Shown: positions 10,230 to 22,326 of the stretch, piece by piece
Layout of the letters: every line of letters begins with the position of its first letter
How positions within the stretch are numbered: position 1 is the stretch's first letter
Assembly: GCF_002994745.2 (NCBI RefSeq)
Contig: NW_020126816.1
Location: 186,001 to 250,000 of the forward strand
Direction of reading: 5' to 3'
Origin: Rosa chinensis
Lineage: Eukaryota; Streptophyta; Magnoliopsida; Rosales; Rosaceae
DNA length: 64,000 nucleotides
The notes under the pieces: model-generated
The model's database searches: none
Seen by the model: only the letters and a program-made list of their open reading frames with translations
What the model was told of the DNA's origin: nothing
Position numbers and translations under genes: made by a program

Positions 10230-11377
10230 GCAACGTCCAGAACTGAATTTGCATCACTTCCCAGCCAAGATCACTTCCCAGCCAAGATAATTCATTGCCT
10301 ATCACTTCCTGGCCAAAAACCATTCCAAGACTGCCCAATTCACTTCTTAAACTTCCATCACCTACAAGACCATGACACCATCCATCCATCAATCTACAAA
10401 GCTCTAAGGCACTGAGTCAAGGACGCTCCACCACCATCGCAGAGACGAGTTCATCACCGTGTTGCTAAGCCGCTGAGGAAAGCTTCAAAGTGTAACTATG
10501 ACTCTACTTATAATTTTTGTTTCGGTTTTGTGTTCAATTTGTGAGTTGTGTAATTGGAGACATGAAATTTTCAGAATATTTTTATTAATATTTTTGAGAT
10601 TTTCAGTTTATTATTGAGTTAATTTCGAGAATTCTTTTATGATGCATGTTACAATCTTGTGCCCTTTTACGTGTTTAGGTAATTTTCAGAGTTAGGTTAA
10701 TAAGTTTGCATGCTAGAATAACGGTGAGAGTTCTTGTGTGTTTGCTTAATTTGCCAAGAGTAATTGTTATTTGTTAAGGCGCTGAGTTAAACAAGTAGCA
10801 ATTAGTTCTAAAAAGTGGTAAAAACTATGTTCAATGGTTAAATGATTCTGGAAATTACGTGTTAAATTCTATGTCTAATGGTTAATTTGCACGTGTGAGT
10901 TGATTCGAGGGTTAGATAATACTACTAGTTAAGAGAATTACGCTGAGTGTTTTCAAAAATTAGTAGTATTAGGCTTGGTAAGGACTTTTCCGATCCAATC
11001 CTACATTAGAACGAATCAGATAAATGGATTGATCCGCTGAGGCTTTTCATTTGAGCTCTTATCTAGGCATTTAAGATGGGCACATTTTTGTAGCATGTTG
11101 AAATGGATTTTCTGTTTTTACACTTAGTAATTTCTGAGTGGTATTGGTCTAGGTTAGGGAAGTCGATCATTGTATATAGTTTTATTTGTTTTGTTTTTAT
11201 TTTAAGTAGATTAGAAACCAAATTCAAAACCCCCCATTTTATTCTTTTATTTGTTAATTGACCTTTTTGTGTAGGTGTACCCTACAATCCCCGGACTGAA
11301 CGATCCCTGCTTATCCTATACTGACAACTACATTTTGCAGGGTTAAATTGTGAGGCTATTTCAGCCGCATCAATTTT

Positions 11378-11395
11378 TGGCGCCGTTGCCGGGGA
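11378..11395 (+). other. Element A primer-binding site (tRNA-Asp)
   Basis: TGGCGCCGTTGCCGGGGA, 5 bp after the 5' LTR, complementary to the 3' end of tRNA-Asp including the untemplated CCA. The complementarity does not stop here but runs on to 11436. Confidence 0.95.
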
Positions 11396-11436
11396 TCGAA
11401 CCCGGGTCACCCGCGTGACAGGCGGGAATACTTACC
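11378..11436 (-). pseudogene. 59-nt tRNA-Asp(GTC) copy fused to the PBS
   Basis: Read on the minus strand, these 59 nt correspond to the 3' three-quarters of tRNA-Asp. They include the D-loop GG, the anticodon stem CCCGC/GCGGG with loop CTGTCAC (anticodon GTC), the T stem and loop with TTCGATC, the acceptor 3' strand, discriminator G and CCA. The acceptor 5' strand and most of the D-arm are missing. The encoded CCA, absent from plant nuclear tRNA genes, shows that it was copied from mature tRNA. The left junction is the PBS itself. The right junction runs from ACTTACC into GCATCAATT, which repeats the LTR-end sequence and shares CC, suggesting a template switch. It is not a working tRNA gene. 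Confidence 0.92.
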
Positions 11437-12582
11437 GCATCAATTGTTAAAATCCCTTGCACTTAAAGTGTCATCGATTTTTTTTGCATATAGAATGCAT
11501 GCTAATTTTTGTACTACACTTGTGGAATGGTGATAAATTGCAATTTCGGTTAGGCCAAGCTTTAATTGTGATTTAGTTTAAGTTTTATGAGTGTTACAAA
11601 ATTAAGCATGTCTTTTATCATTGTTGTACAATTTGTTGAAGTTGTTTTTTTTTTTTTTTAACCATATTGTAAATTGAATGTGTTTCACTTAGATTTTTTT
11701 TTCAGCATGTTATAAATTGTATATTGTAAATTGTAGAATGAGTTTTTTTTTTTAGTATGTTGTAAATTGTATGTGTTTCACTTAGATTAATATACTTAGG
11801 TTATGAATTTAGCTAAATACTTAATTGTTGTAAGTGTGTAAAATCGTATGAGTAGACAAGGGCCCTTTTGTTAATATTGGCCTAAACCCTTCATTAGTAC
11901 CTTGCTTAGGTCTCTTGAGGTTGAGGGCGGCCTTTATTAACACTTGGAGAACGGTCTAACACATAAGTTAATTTCCCAGCTGAGTAAGGGGCATACGGAT
12001 GGTGTCTAAGGTTGAGACCCTGGGTGATGGGTTCAATTGGATCTCAGAGATACTATAGAATGAGCGTAAACCACTATGTGGGAGTAGCCGATAGGGGCCT
12101 AAACCTCAATGAGGGAGTAGCCTCCGTAGTATCACTAAAATGAGTCCTCCCTCTCACTTACCTCTTAATCTGGCCATCCGGCCTTCTGAAACAAAGGAAA
12201 GAGACTTATGTCTGGGCGACTATCCCTATATTGTATCTCACCAATAGTAGTGGTTTCTATTGGGCTCGACTTACAACTTGGAATCAATTGAGATATTAAC
12301 TATGTTTATAATAAACTAAAAAAAAAAAAAACGTGTTGTGTGACATGCTTAAGGTATATTGGATCCTCTGTTCCAGTACCTAAGTATGTAAAGTAACTTA
12401 GAAAGTAGGAAAGACATAATGTTTGTATTCCTAACCTTGTATATGTTACTAACACTTGATCTGGTGAGTCCTTTGTGGAGCACACATTGGAAGAGATACC
12501 CCTCCAGGAGGCACCCAAGGAATGAGCACGTGTGAACAAGGAGAAAAGTCCAGGCTGAAGGGCTATAAATATTAAGCGCTGC

Positions 12583-12598
12583 ATGGGAGGCAACCCAT
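12583..12598 (+). other. Conserved hairpin block, element A version
   Basis: ATGGGAGGCAACCCAT: the same loop and core stem as in the other elements, with the outer pair changed from T-A to A-T, a compensatory change. Confidence 0.75.
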
Positions 12599-14289
12599 TT
12601 CAACCGAAGCTGTGAAGGAGCCATCAACGAGAGTTTGAAATTTCTATCCCTTCACTTGCTTAGGTTGAATTGTACTTGTGTCTTTGTTTATTGTTTGTTT
12701 ATTTTACCCTTCCCTAAAAAAAAAAAAAAAAAAAAAAAAATTCTATGGTTTTTTTTAGTGTCTTTTTTTTTTTTTTTTTTTTGTTTGCTTGAGTCTTAGG
12801 ATGCCCCTAACGTCTAGGATGAACATGTCTCTGAATTCATGGCTGAAGGTTTTCACAATCAAAATAGGACTTAATTGAATTCTGTGGTTAATCGACGTTG
12901 TGATCCTTGTATGAAGATTTGAGATAGGATTGTAACTTGGTTCATTAAGCATGCTAGGATTAAGTCTGATTCATTTGACCCTAAGTGAGCTGTTGAGCTA
13001 AAATACCTTCTTTTCGAGTGCTTATTGATAAATTCAGAATTTCATGGTTGTATTTGCAAAACCTCATCATTCTTTGAAAATCCAATGATCATGTGCCGTA
13101 GATTTTAATGGACTAGAGAGTACTAGAACTCGACTGTTGTGACTGTCAAAACTTGTATGCCATAATATGCACTGATCCTGGATAGGATAGAAGGCATTAG
13201 GGTAACCACCATAGCCAAACAAGCATGTGTCCCCAACTGTGCCCGTCGTGGGACTCCTTAGAATGAACCCCTTTGAGCCTACGTTGAAAACCTTTGTTTC
13301 ATCACCCTCACTACCCTACCATGAGCTTAGTACAGGATATCTCTACCCTTGTCTTGGGGACTTAGTAGAGCATGACATAGTGTAGGGGTGACGATGAAAG
13401 ACAAGTGTGGGGTGGGGAAAAACCAAGAAAAAGAAAGAAGATTGCTGTGAAAAAATGAATGAAAGAAAAAAAAAAAAAAAAATGAAAAAGAAAGAAAGAA
13501 AAGCGGCAAAATAGAAGAAAAATTGAAAAGAAAACTCTTGGGAAATTGTTGAAGTGTGGTTTTGGACTTTCAAATTTGTAGAAGGCTCAAAGTTGAAAAT
13601 TATGCCTTTGTCCATTCCCATGTTGGTTAGAGTGAAGGTTTGGCCCAAAACAATGATATTTGGTCTACAAAAATGATGACATAAGGTGGTCCTTATGTGC
13701 TCTGCTAGGTCCTTAGGATTTTTGTATCCTTAATCTTCATTTCGAGAACCCTAGCTTAGCCCCATTACAACCTGTTTTAAGTGCTAACTTGATCCTTGAG
13801 ATGGGCAGTCTTTGGTTAGTGGAGTCAGGTACGCAGTCGAGCTTATGGTTTAGGTCCATTTGTGCACTTAGTCATTTCATGAGGTCTTTAATAATTCTTC
13901 ACAAAATGCATTTATTGATGAAATATGCAAGCTGTTTGTTGCCTTACAATTTATTCTCTTGCATATACTTGAGAGTGAAGCTTTTAAGCATAGCCATTTC
14001 TGAGAGAAAAATCGAGAGTATGCCCTGTGAGTTTGGATTGGACTTGTTCGAAACATGCTATCATTCACTGTATAACTTAAGTTCTCCATATCTTGCTTAG
14101 TCATATGAATGTCACAGGTTTATTAACCATGGAATTATCTATGCAATTTTGATTAAGTGTTTAACGTGAAAGCCATGAGTTTGGAGTCTCTGAGACAACA
14201 GTTAGGGGAAGTAGAGTCATTTACTTGTTTTTTTGTTGAGTCGTTGTTTTGTTTTGTATTTTTGTTTTGCTAAGGGACTAGCAAAAGCT

Positions 14290-14303
14290 AAGTGTGGGGT
14301 AGT
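14290..14303 (+). other. Element A polypurine tract
   Basis: AAGTGTGGGGTAGT lies immediately before the 3' LTR start TGATAGGAGC. Confidence 0.85.
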
Positions 14304-16074
14304 TGATAGGAGCAAAAAAGTGTGACGATATTATTAATTATGTGCCTCATTTTAGCCTTATTTCTCCCTTAGTTTAGTGTTTTGAGTCATTAAGTCATTT
14401 TGAAAGTCTTGTTGAGTGTTTGGAGTGAAATAGGCGGAAAAAGTAAAATTCATGAAAAATCCTAGCTGGATCAGGATTCCTAACTGTCAACTATTTTTGC
14501 GGTCTTTACATTTTAATTTCCCTTTATTTTCTCTAGAAAATTCTGATATTCTCCTGCTTGTTGTAGGAAACGTTGCCTGGTTGAACTCTTGGAAACAGCA
14601 ATGATGGAGTCATAAAATAAAGCATTAAGATATTTGACCAAGCAATGAAGAAGGGAAATAAAGGAGAAAAGATGTTTTCAGTTGAGGAATAAAAGAAAAA
14701 GATGTTTCAGCTGGAAAATAAATAAGAGAAAGACGTTTTCAGTTGGGGAATAAAGGAGAAAAGACGTTTTCAGTTGAGGAATAAAAGAAAAAGATGTTTC
14801 AGCTGGAAAAATAAATAAGAGAAAGATGTTTCAGCTTGGAAATTAAAGGAATTGCCCCATTATGAGAGGAGTTAAGGCCATAAAGAAGACGTTTCAGTTG
14901 GGAAAGCCAACCAATGCTCCCCTATAAATAGGCAACGTCCAGAACTGAATTTGCATCACTTCCCAGCCAAGATCACTTCCCAGCCAAGATAATTCATTGC
15001 CTATCACTTCCTGGCCAAAAACCATTCCAAGACTGCCCAATTCACTTCTTAAACTTCCATCACCTACAAGACCATGACACCATCCATCCATCAATCTACA
15101 AAGCTCTAAGGCGCTGAGTCAAGGACGCTCCACCACCATCGCAGAGACGAGTTCATCACCGTGTTGCTAAGCCGCTGAGGAAAGCTTCAAAGTGTAACTA
15201 TGACTCTACTTATAATTTTTGTTTCGGTTTTGTGTTCAATTTGTGAGTTGTGTAATTGGAGACATGAAATTTTCAGAATATTTTTATTAATATTTTTGAG
15301 ATTTTCAGTTTATTATTGAGTTAATTTCGAGAATTCTTTTATGATGCATGTTACAATCTTGTGCCCTTTTACGTGTTTAGGTAATTTTCAGAGTTAGGTT
15401 AATAAGTTTGCATGCTAGAATAACGGTGAGAGTTCTTGTGTGTTTGCTTAATTTGCCAAGAGTAATTGTTATTTGTTAAGGCGCTGAGTTAAACAAGTAG
15501 CAATTAGTTCTAAAAAGTGGTAAAAACTATGTTCAATGGTTAAATGATTCTGGAAATTACGTGTTAAATTCTATGTCTAATGGTTAATTTGCACGTGTGA
15601 GTTGATTCGAGGGTTAGATAATACTACTAGTTAAGAGAATTACGCTGAGTGTTTTCAAAAATTAGTAGTATTAGGCTTGGTAAGGACTTTTCCGATCCAA
15701 TCCTACATTAGAACGAATCAGATAAATGGATTGATCCGCTGAGGCTTTTCATTTGAGCTCTTATCTAGGCATTTAAGATGGGCACATTTTTGTAGCATGT
15801 TGAAATGGATTTTCTGTTTTTACACTTAGTAATTTCTGAGTGGTATTGGTCTAGGTTAGGGAAGTCGATCATTGTATATAGTTTTATTTGTTTTGTTTTT
15901 ATTTTAAGTAGATTAGAAACCAAATTCAAAACCCCCCATTTTATTCTTTTATTTGTTAATTGACCTTTTTGTGTAGGTGTACCCTACAATCCCCGGACTG
16001 AACGATCCCTGCTTATCCTATACTGACAACTACATTTTGCAGGGTTAAATTGTGAGGCTATTTCAGCCGCATCA
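14304..16074 (+). repeat. Element A 3' LTR
   Basis: 1771 bp, equal in length to the 5' LTR and differing at a single noticed base. It contains the same U3 repeat array (about 14663-14902). Confidence 0.96.
14923..14931 (+). promoter_or_regulatory. TATA box of element A 3' LTR
   Basis: TATAAATAG, identical in context to 10221. In the 3' LTR it could direct read-out transcription into the E0 leader. Confidence 0.7.
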
Positions 16075-16487
16075 CCCATTTGTAAGCACTTCTGAATCCA
16101 AGAACCAGTCATGAGCGTTGTCCCCTTCCTAGACACCATCCCACATAGGCTATACTTACTTGGCTATAAAAGGTCCTAAGTGTGAAGACAGTTCAATGAA
16201 TGTTAATAAAGGCCGCCCTCAACCTTAAGGGACCTGGACTAGGTACCAATAAGGGGTTTAGGCCAATATTAATAAACACGACTTCACCTATTCCTTCTTT
16301 AATTTACAACTTACAATAAAAATTTGTATTCAACAATATAAATAACAACCTAAGTAATTAACTAACTAATTTTCGACAATTACAAAATAATTAACAAGTA
16401 ATTTTTTTTTTTTCGGTCACAATATACAAAACAAATATTCACAATATGGCAAATGATTTTTCAATCCCCGGCAACGGCGCCAAAAAT
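16075..16487 (-). other. E0 leader, part 2 (noncoding)
   Basis: The leader resumes after element A with the duplicated CCCAT. It completes the second structured module (to about 16310) and contains a T-run (about 16401-16413) and the PBS. There is no coding content. Confidence 0.8.
16465..16482 (-). other. E0 primer-binding site (tRNA-Asp)
   Basis: TGGCGCCGTTGCCGGGGA in element sense, 5 bp from the LTR at 16488. Confidence 0.92.
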
Positions 16488-18022
16488 TGGTGTCGCTTTC
16501 GTTGAGCGACCAATTTAACCCTGAAATGTCATTAGTAGTATAAAGTAAATAGGGATCGTTCTATTCCGGGGATTGAGGGTACACCTGTCATTGTCAAACA
16601 CTTAAACAATTAAAATTAAAACAAAGTATAATATTTACAAAAATATAACAAAATATATACATATTTACGAAAAAGGGGGGGATTTTTGATTTTTGGTTTT
16701 CTAGTTTTAAACTGAGTTAAGAAAATAATTAAAATGCAAAAACATAAAAATATAAATGGGATGCAAGAACAAAGATCAAATTCGAAACTCATGATTAAAA
16801 TTGATTCAAGTTCATCATTGTTCATCATAGTCATGCAAGAGGAGTTGATCATGTGAAACGTTCAAAAGCAAACAATTTCCCATATTTTACTTTCAATGCT
16901 AATTAACCTAAGCGAAAGCACCTAGATTAATCCTATCAAACATGCAATCAAACCCTAGAAAGCTAGTCAATCATGTCATGTTTAACGCATTAAGCACCTA
17001 GAAAGGCTATCAACTCAAATGTGCAACTTAGTATGAAAAAGTCCACCTAATTGCAATCTTCTTTGATTAAACTCGGTTTTTGTACAAAACCTTTACTACT
17101 TATCGATTCAAGAACACAAAACCAAAAAGTTGATCCATGTTCTCGAATTCGTAGCAACATTCACATAAAAACCCTAAATGTTTCGAACCATTCAAGATTA
17201 TCATACAAAAGATTTCTATCATGCAAATTTAATCAAACACTCACACAAAAGCAACCATAAATCGCAATATATGAATCTGAAAATTAACAATTAATCATAA
17301 AATTTCAGAAAACAATATTTGTTCAAACAATTGTGTCAACTAAGGCATAACCAACGAAAATTACAAAGCAAAGGTTACAAGGAGAATCGGATTACACCGT
17401 GATGAAGATGAGATGAATGAAGTGATGAATGGACTCTTGAATTTCGAAAGCAATCTCCAAGGGTGGTGATGGATGGTGTGCACGGCTTGTCTTCTTCTTC
17501 CTTGGCCTTGCTTGAACTTCGTGGTTGCCCTAGAGGATGGAGATGAACACGGCTAGGCTAGGGAGAGTTTCTGATTTTTTTCTCAAAGTGTAAATGCAAA
17601 AAGTGTGGAACTCCTTGACGTTGAGAGAAGAGAGGAATATATAGGGGACGGCCCCTAGGTCTCCATGCCGTCAAAAACCCTAGAAAAGCTCACGGCTATT
17701 GCTTGCTTTGTCCACATATTTTCCTCCAATGAATTCTTGCCACATAAGCCCTATGAAGTGGTGCAACCAATCACAAAATTCCAATATTAATTCCCTAAAT
17801 AATTCTTGCCGAAATATGTAGATAATTTCTGATTTTATACACCAATTTCGGCAACAATATATTTAGAGAATAAAGGGGGATGAACCTAGACTCCTTTGAG
17901 AGCTTTTTTGTGTTCAACACATATTCTCTTTCCTTTAAAAGCTCCCTAAGAAATCTCCACGAAATCTCTTTATTTTTCTGATTTTTCCTCACGGCAAAAA
18001 CCCTAATTTCTCTCTTCATTAT
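16488..18022 (-). repeat. E0 5' LTR, left fragment (type C)
   Basis: Starts TGGTGTCGC and belongs to a subfamily (with 29236 and 31535) whose U5 end differs from the GCGCATAATTT type but still folds (CGCT/AGCG). It is interrupted at 18022 by E3. Joined to 27976-28811 it is about 2366 bp. The uninterrupted sequence is present in L5 near 63590. Confidence 0.92.
17636..17644 (-). promoter_or_regulatory. TATA box of E0 5' LTR
   Basis: CTATATATT in element sense, next to the conserved GGCCGTCCC block. Confidence 0.65.
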
Positions 18023-20340
18023 TGATGCGGCTAAAAGCAAGCGCATAATTTAACCCTAAAAATATCATAGTAGTATAAGCAAGTAGGGATCGTTCTATTC
18101 CGGGGATTGAGGGTACACCTGTCATTATCAAACAATTAAACAATTAAAATTAAAACAAAGTATAATATTTACAAAAATAAAACAAAATATATACATATTT
18201 ACGAAAAAGGGGGGATTTTTGATTTTGGTTTTCTATTTTCGAAAATAAAAGCTAACTAAATAATTAAAAACGCAAAAACATAAAAATATAAATGGAATGT
18301 AAGAACAAAGATCAAAGTCGAAACTCATGATTAAAATTGATTCAAGTTCATCATTGTTCATCATAGTCATGCAAGAGGAGTTGATCATGTGAAACGTTCA
18401 AAAGCAAACAATTTCCCATATTTTACTTTCAATGCTAATTAACCTAAGCGAAAGCACCTAGATTAATCCTATCAAACATGCAATCAAACCCTAGAAAGCT
18501 AGTCAATCATGTCATGTTTAACGCATTAAGCACCTAGAAAGGCTATCAACTCAAATGTGCAACTTAGTATGAAAAAGTCCACCTAATTGCAATCTTCTTT
18601 GATTAAATTCGGTTTTTGTACAAAACCTTTACTACTTATCGATCCAAGAACACAAAACCAAAAAGTTGATTCATGTTCTTAAATTCGTAGCACCAATTAT
18701 ATCAAAACCCTAAGTGTTTGCAACCACATAAGATTAAAATACAAAAGTTATCTATCATGCAAATTTAATCAAACACTCACACAAAAGCAACCATAAATCG
18801 CAATATATGAATCTGAAAATTAACAATTCATCATAAAATTTCAGAAAACAATACTTGTTCATACATATGTGTCAACTAAGGCAAAACCAACGAAAATACA
18901 AAGCAAAGGTACAAGGAGAATCGGATTACACCGTGATGAAGATGAGATGAATGAAGTGATGATGTGGTCTCTTGAATTTCGAAAGCAATCTTCAAGGTGG
19001 AGGGTGGATGGTGTGCACGGCTTGTCTTCTTCTTCCTTGGCCTTGCTTGCACTTCGTGGTTGCCCTAGAGGATGGAGAGGAGCACGGCTAGTCTAAAGAG
19101 TTTTCTGAATTATTTTCTCAAGGTGTAAACGTAAAGAATGGAACTTGGAACTCCAAAACGTTGAGAAGAGGGGAGGTTATATAGGGGACGGCCAACTTGC
19201 TCTCCAAGCCGTGTAAACCTTATGGAATTAATCTGAAAATTCCACATAATTTCCTCCAATAATATCTTGCCAAATAAGCCCTATGAGGTGGTTCAACCAA
19301 TCACAAAATTCCATTTAATTCCCTAAATAATCTTGCCGAAATTCCCTTGATATAATTCTGATTTTTGTAGTTCAATTCGGCCAAACTTCCTTTAGGGAAT
19401 TAAGGAATGTATCTAGACTTCTTTTGAGCTTTTCTTGGTCTCCACCTTTTTCTCTTTCCTTTTATTTCTCCCTTGAATATCTCCTTGCCGAATTCTCTAG
19501 GGTTTTCTTTTAATTCACACGGCAACTTCCTTCTTTTCCTCTTGGCTTGGACGGCAAAAGATATTCTAGGGTTTATCTCTTGATGAATTTCCATAAAAAT
19601 AGCCCTAGAAAATCTCCCTAGAAAATCTCCTTTTAATTTCTGATTTTCCACGTCATTTTCCTTGTTTCTCTCTTCATTTTGGACGGCAAACATCTCTAGG
19701 GTTTCTTCATTGCGTCACAAACCCTAATTGCATGGGCTTTGTGGGCTTTTGATCCATTTGCCGAAAATCCAACAAGTCTTGAGAGTTCTTGGGCCTCCAT
19801 GCGCCACCTTTGTGCCATGTCATCATCTAGAGTCTTCAAGAAGCTTCTCTCCTGCCATGTCACTTCATTAATTCGATCTCCATTCATGGTTGGCTCAAGA
19901 GTCTTGTTTTGGCAAGCTTTCCTTTTCTGGACAGGGTTTCCTGGTTGGACCAGGAAAGCTTCATTTCTTCATTTCTGCTCATTTGTGCTTCCCTTTGTAC
20001 TTCATCTTGTCTCCCTCCAACGTTGGCTAGCTTCTCTCTCCATTTGTGAGCTCGTTTCAGCTCATTTGTGACAAGGACCTGAAAATAGAAACTAGTAAGA
20101 AAAATAGAAACTTTCCTAAAATGAAAAGTGGGAAACTTTCTAAAAATGAAAAATAGAAACTACTAAAAATGGAAACTTACTAAAAATGATAAATAAAAAC
20201 TACAAAAATAGAAACTTTCTACAAATAGGAACTTTCCCAATCAAAGAATGGAAACTTTCCTAAACAGGGTTTTATTAAGGAAATAACGCAGAAAATGCAG
20301 GGAAAAGCAAGTAAAACGTCGCATTAAAATGCTCCTATCA
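18023..20340 (-). repeat. E3 3' LTR
   Basis: 2318 bp from TGATGCGGC to CTCCTATCA. It contains six exact telo-box words (AAACCCTA or its complement) at 18486, 18705, 19498, 19567, 19697 and 19719, plus the U3 palindrome array at about 20080-20260. Confidence 0.95.
19177..19184 (-). promoter_or_regulatory. TATA box of E3 3' LTR
   Basis: CTATATAA in element sense, downstream of the GGCCGTCCC block. Confidence 0.65.
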
Positions 20341-20355
20341 AATTCCCCCACACTT
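20341..20355 (-). other. E3 polypurine tract
   Basis: AAGTGTGGGGGAATT in element sense, abutting the 3' LTR. Confidence 0.85.
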
Positions 20356-22259
20356 AGCTTTTGCTAGTCCCTTAGCAAAATCACACTAAGACACACACTA
20401 AGACTCAACGAAAATTAAAGACTTGACACGAAACAGACTCTATAGCCCTTCAACTTTTTGTCTCAGCAATCTCTTACTTTCACAACACCAAGATTAGCAC
20501 TTCACCAAGAATAAATGTTTAGGCATTCGAGAGTTAATTAAAACACATAATCTTCACATACACAAGTAGGACTTGGTTGTAACAATGGTGATGGGTTCTG
20601 TTAAGCATGTTTCAGACAAGTATGATTCAATCCTCACAAGGCATATCCACTCTTTCTTCTCTCAGAATTCAAGGCAATGCTTAAAAGCTTATACACTCAA
20701 GTATATGTGAAAGATAGCAAGTATATCACATAATGTAAGAAACGAAAGCACATGTATAATTTTCTTTAAAGATCTCATGAAGGATACCAACTACTTGCAC
20801 AGATGGACCCAAGCCATAGGTTCAACTCTTGTAACTCATCTCCACATCAAGGGCTGTCCCATCTTAAGGATCAAGAAGGTCTTTTCAAGGGTTGTAATGG
20901 GTTAAGGCTCAAGGTTTTAAGAAATGAAGGGTAAGGATTTATCAAAGTGTCCTAAAAACCTAGCAGAGCACATGTAAATGTAGAGACCACAAGAAATCCA
21001 CCAATGCATTGCAAAAACGTCACTTCCCCTAGAGGTAACATAAAAGGGGCCTAGTGTCTTCATGTTGGGCCCAATCTTCATTGTAAACTTCCCCTGAACT
21101 ACAGTGAATGGACAAAGGTCAAATTTTTCTTTAATAGGCCTTCATTTCAAAGTAAACTCCAAAATCACTAAGTATGGGGGACTAAAATCCATAAATATTT
21201 CTTTCTTTTCTTTTCTAGCCGTACATTTTTCTCTTCTTTTCATTTTTCACGGCTTTCACATATTTTTTTTTTTCTTTATGGACAAGTCTACCCCCACACT
21301 TGAACTTTAACCTCTTCTCAATTTTCCTCCTTAGCATCAAACCCATGTAGTATGTCTCAAAAGATAGCTCCGCTAAGTTCTTAGAACAAAGGGTAGGGTT
21401 GTTACTATACTAAGCTTCATGGTTAAGGATTTTAGGGTGATGAACGAAAAGGCTTAATGTAGGCTCAAAGGGGCTAATCTAGGGGAGTCCCACGACGGGC
21501 ACAAATGGGGACACAAGTTTATATGGCAATGGTGGTAATTCCTAGGATGCCTCTATCCCTTCCAGAATCAGGGCCATGTATTGATATAACGTCTCAACAA
21601 GCACAAGAGTGAATTCTAGCATTCTCTAGTCCATCAAACTTAATCTATGGCAAGCAGTCAATCAAATGAAAGAATAATGAGATCATCAAAACATCGCCAA
21701 GAAAATAAGAATATATTTTTCATTTTACTCCAAGAAAAAGGGACATGGGCTCAATTATCTCACATGGGTTTTTATGAATCAAAACTCATCTTAACATGCT
21801 CATATTTTCTGTACCAAAGTTTCGAAATCCATATCCACTACACATGCATATATATCTCATATATCTCAATTAACCAAAGAATACCATTTTAAAATCATCT
21901 CAATTTTGTGATCCTCTTTTAATCATGATTTCAGAGATATAGAATCATCCTAGACAGTTGAAAGGGCATCCTAAGACTCAAAACAAAAACAAAAGCAACG
22001 AAAATTTTTTTTAAATTTTTGACATTTTTCACTTTTTTTTTGTATTTTTCAATATATGTGACTCAAAATATGACTCAAGATAAAAGTGTAAATCCCTTCC
22101 CCCACACTTAAATATTGCATTGTCCTCAATGTAATCAATTAAAAGCATGCAATGAAACACTTAAGCATATAGGGATGAAATTTACGAAAATAATACTAAA
22201 TTCAAAAAGCAAAAACGAAAAATAAAAGATAAGGATAAAGAAAGCAAATCTGATTTGCA

Positions 22260-22273
22260 TGGGTTGCCTCCCA
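22260..22273 (-). other. Conserved hairpin block, E3
   Basis: TGGGAGGCAACCCA in element sense, preceded by AAGCGCTACT. The outer pair is mismatched here, leaving a 4-bp stem. Confidence 0.7.
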
Positions 22274-22326
22274 AGTAGCGCTTGGTTTTAACGTCTTCTC
22301 AGCCTAGACGTGGTTTCCTCTTCTCC

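Larger units (their letters stand above)
9602..11372 (+). repeat. Element A 5' LTR
   Basis: Runs from TGATAGGAGC to GCCGCATCA. U3 carries a tandem repeat array upstream of a TATA box at 10221. R/U5 carries the block ACAATCCCCGG. The terminal hairpin GGCT/AGCC lies just before the end. Confidence 0.95.
11373..14303 (+). other. Element A internal region, noncoding
   Basis: 2931 bp with no convincing ORF. In order it contains the PBS with tRNA-Asp extension (11378-11436), poly-T patches (11640-11760), a leader module (about 11845-12285) with hairpins CCAC-TAT-GTGG (12071-12081), CCTC-AAT-GAGG (12104-12114) and CCAATAG/CTATTGG (12241-12263), the GGGAGGCAACCC block (12583-12598), T- and A-runs, an internal AAGTGTGGGGTGGGG near 13401 and the terminal PPT. 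The order matches the minus-strand elements. Confidence 0.85.
9602..16074 (+). mobile_element. Element A: young non-autonomous LTR retrotransposon
   Basis: A complete plus-strand element of 6473 bp with two 1771-bp LTRs (9602-11372 and 14304-16074) and TSD CCCAT at 9597-9601 and 16075-16079. By my reading the LTRs differ at one site (A near 10409, G near 15111), so it is very young. The uninterrupted target is visible in the related E6 leader near 37331-37340. The internal region has a tRNA-Asp PBS that continues into 59 nt of antisense tRNA, one leader module, the GGGAGGCAACCC hairpin and a PPT, but no gag or pol. Confidence 0.96.
20341..22326 (-). other. E3 3' noncoding tail
   Basis: Nearly 2 kb between the gag stop and the 3' LTR. 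It has no ORF of note and no pol similarity. It is collinear with the same region in E1, E6, E7 and E8 and includes internal AAGTGTGGGGG repeats (about 21290 and 22100) and the hairpin block at 22260-22273. Pol has evidently been lost from this position. Confidence 0.8.

Noticed and set aside
11378..11436. A functional tRNA-Asp gene
   Set aside because: The acceptor 5' strand and most of the D-arm are missing, CCA is encoded, and it starts exactly at the PBS; it is a reverse-transcribed fragment.
19739..20071. 110-residue plus-strand ORF repeated in several LTRs
   Set aside because: It lies antisense in U3 and recurs only because the LTR recurs; other LTR types do not keep the frame intact and no domain is seen.
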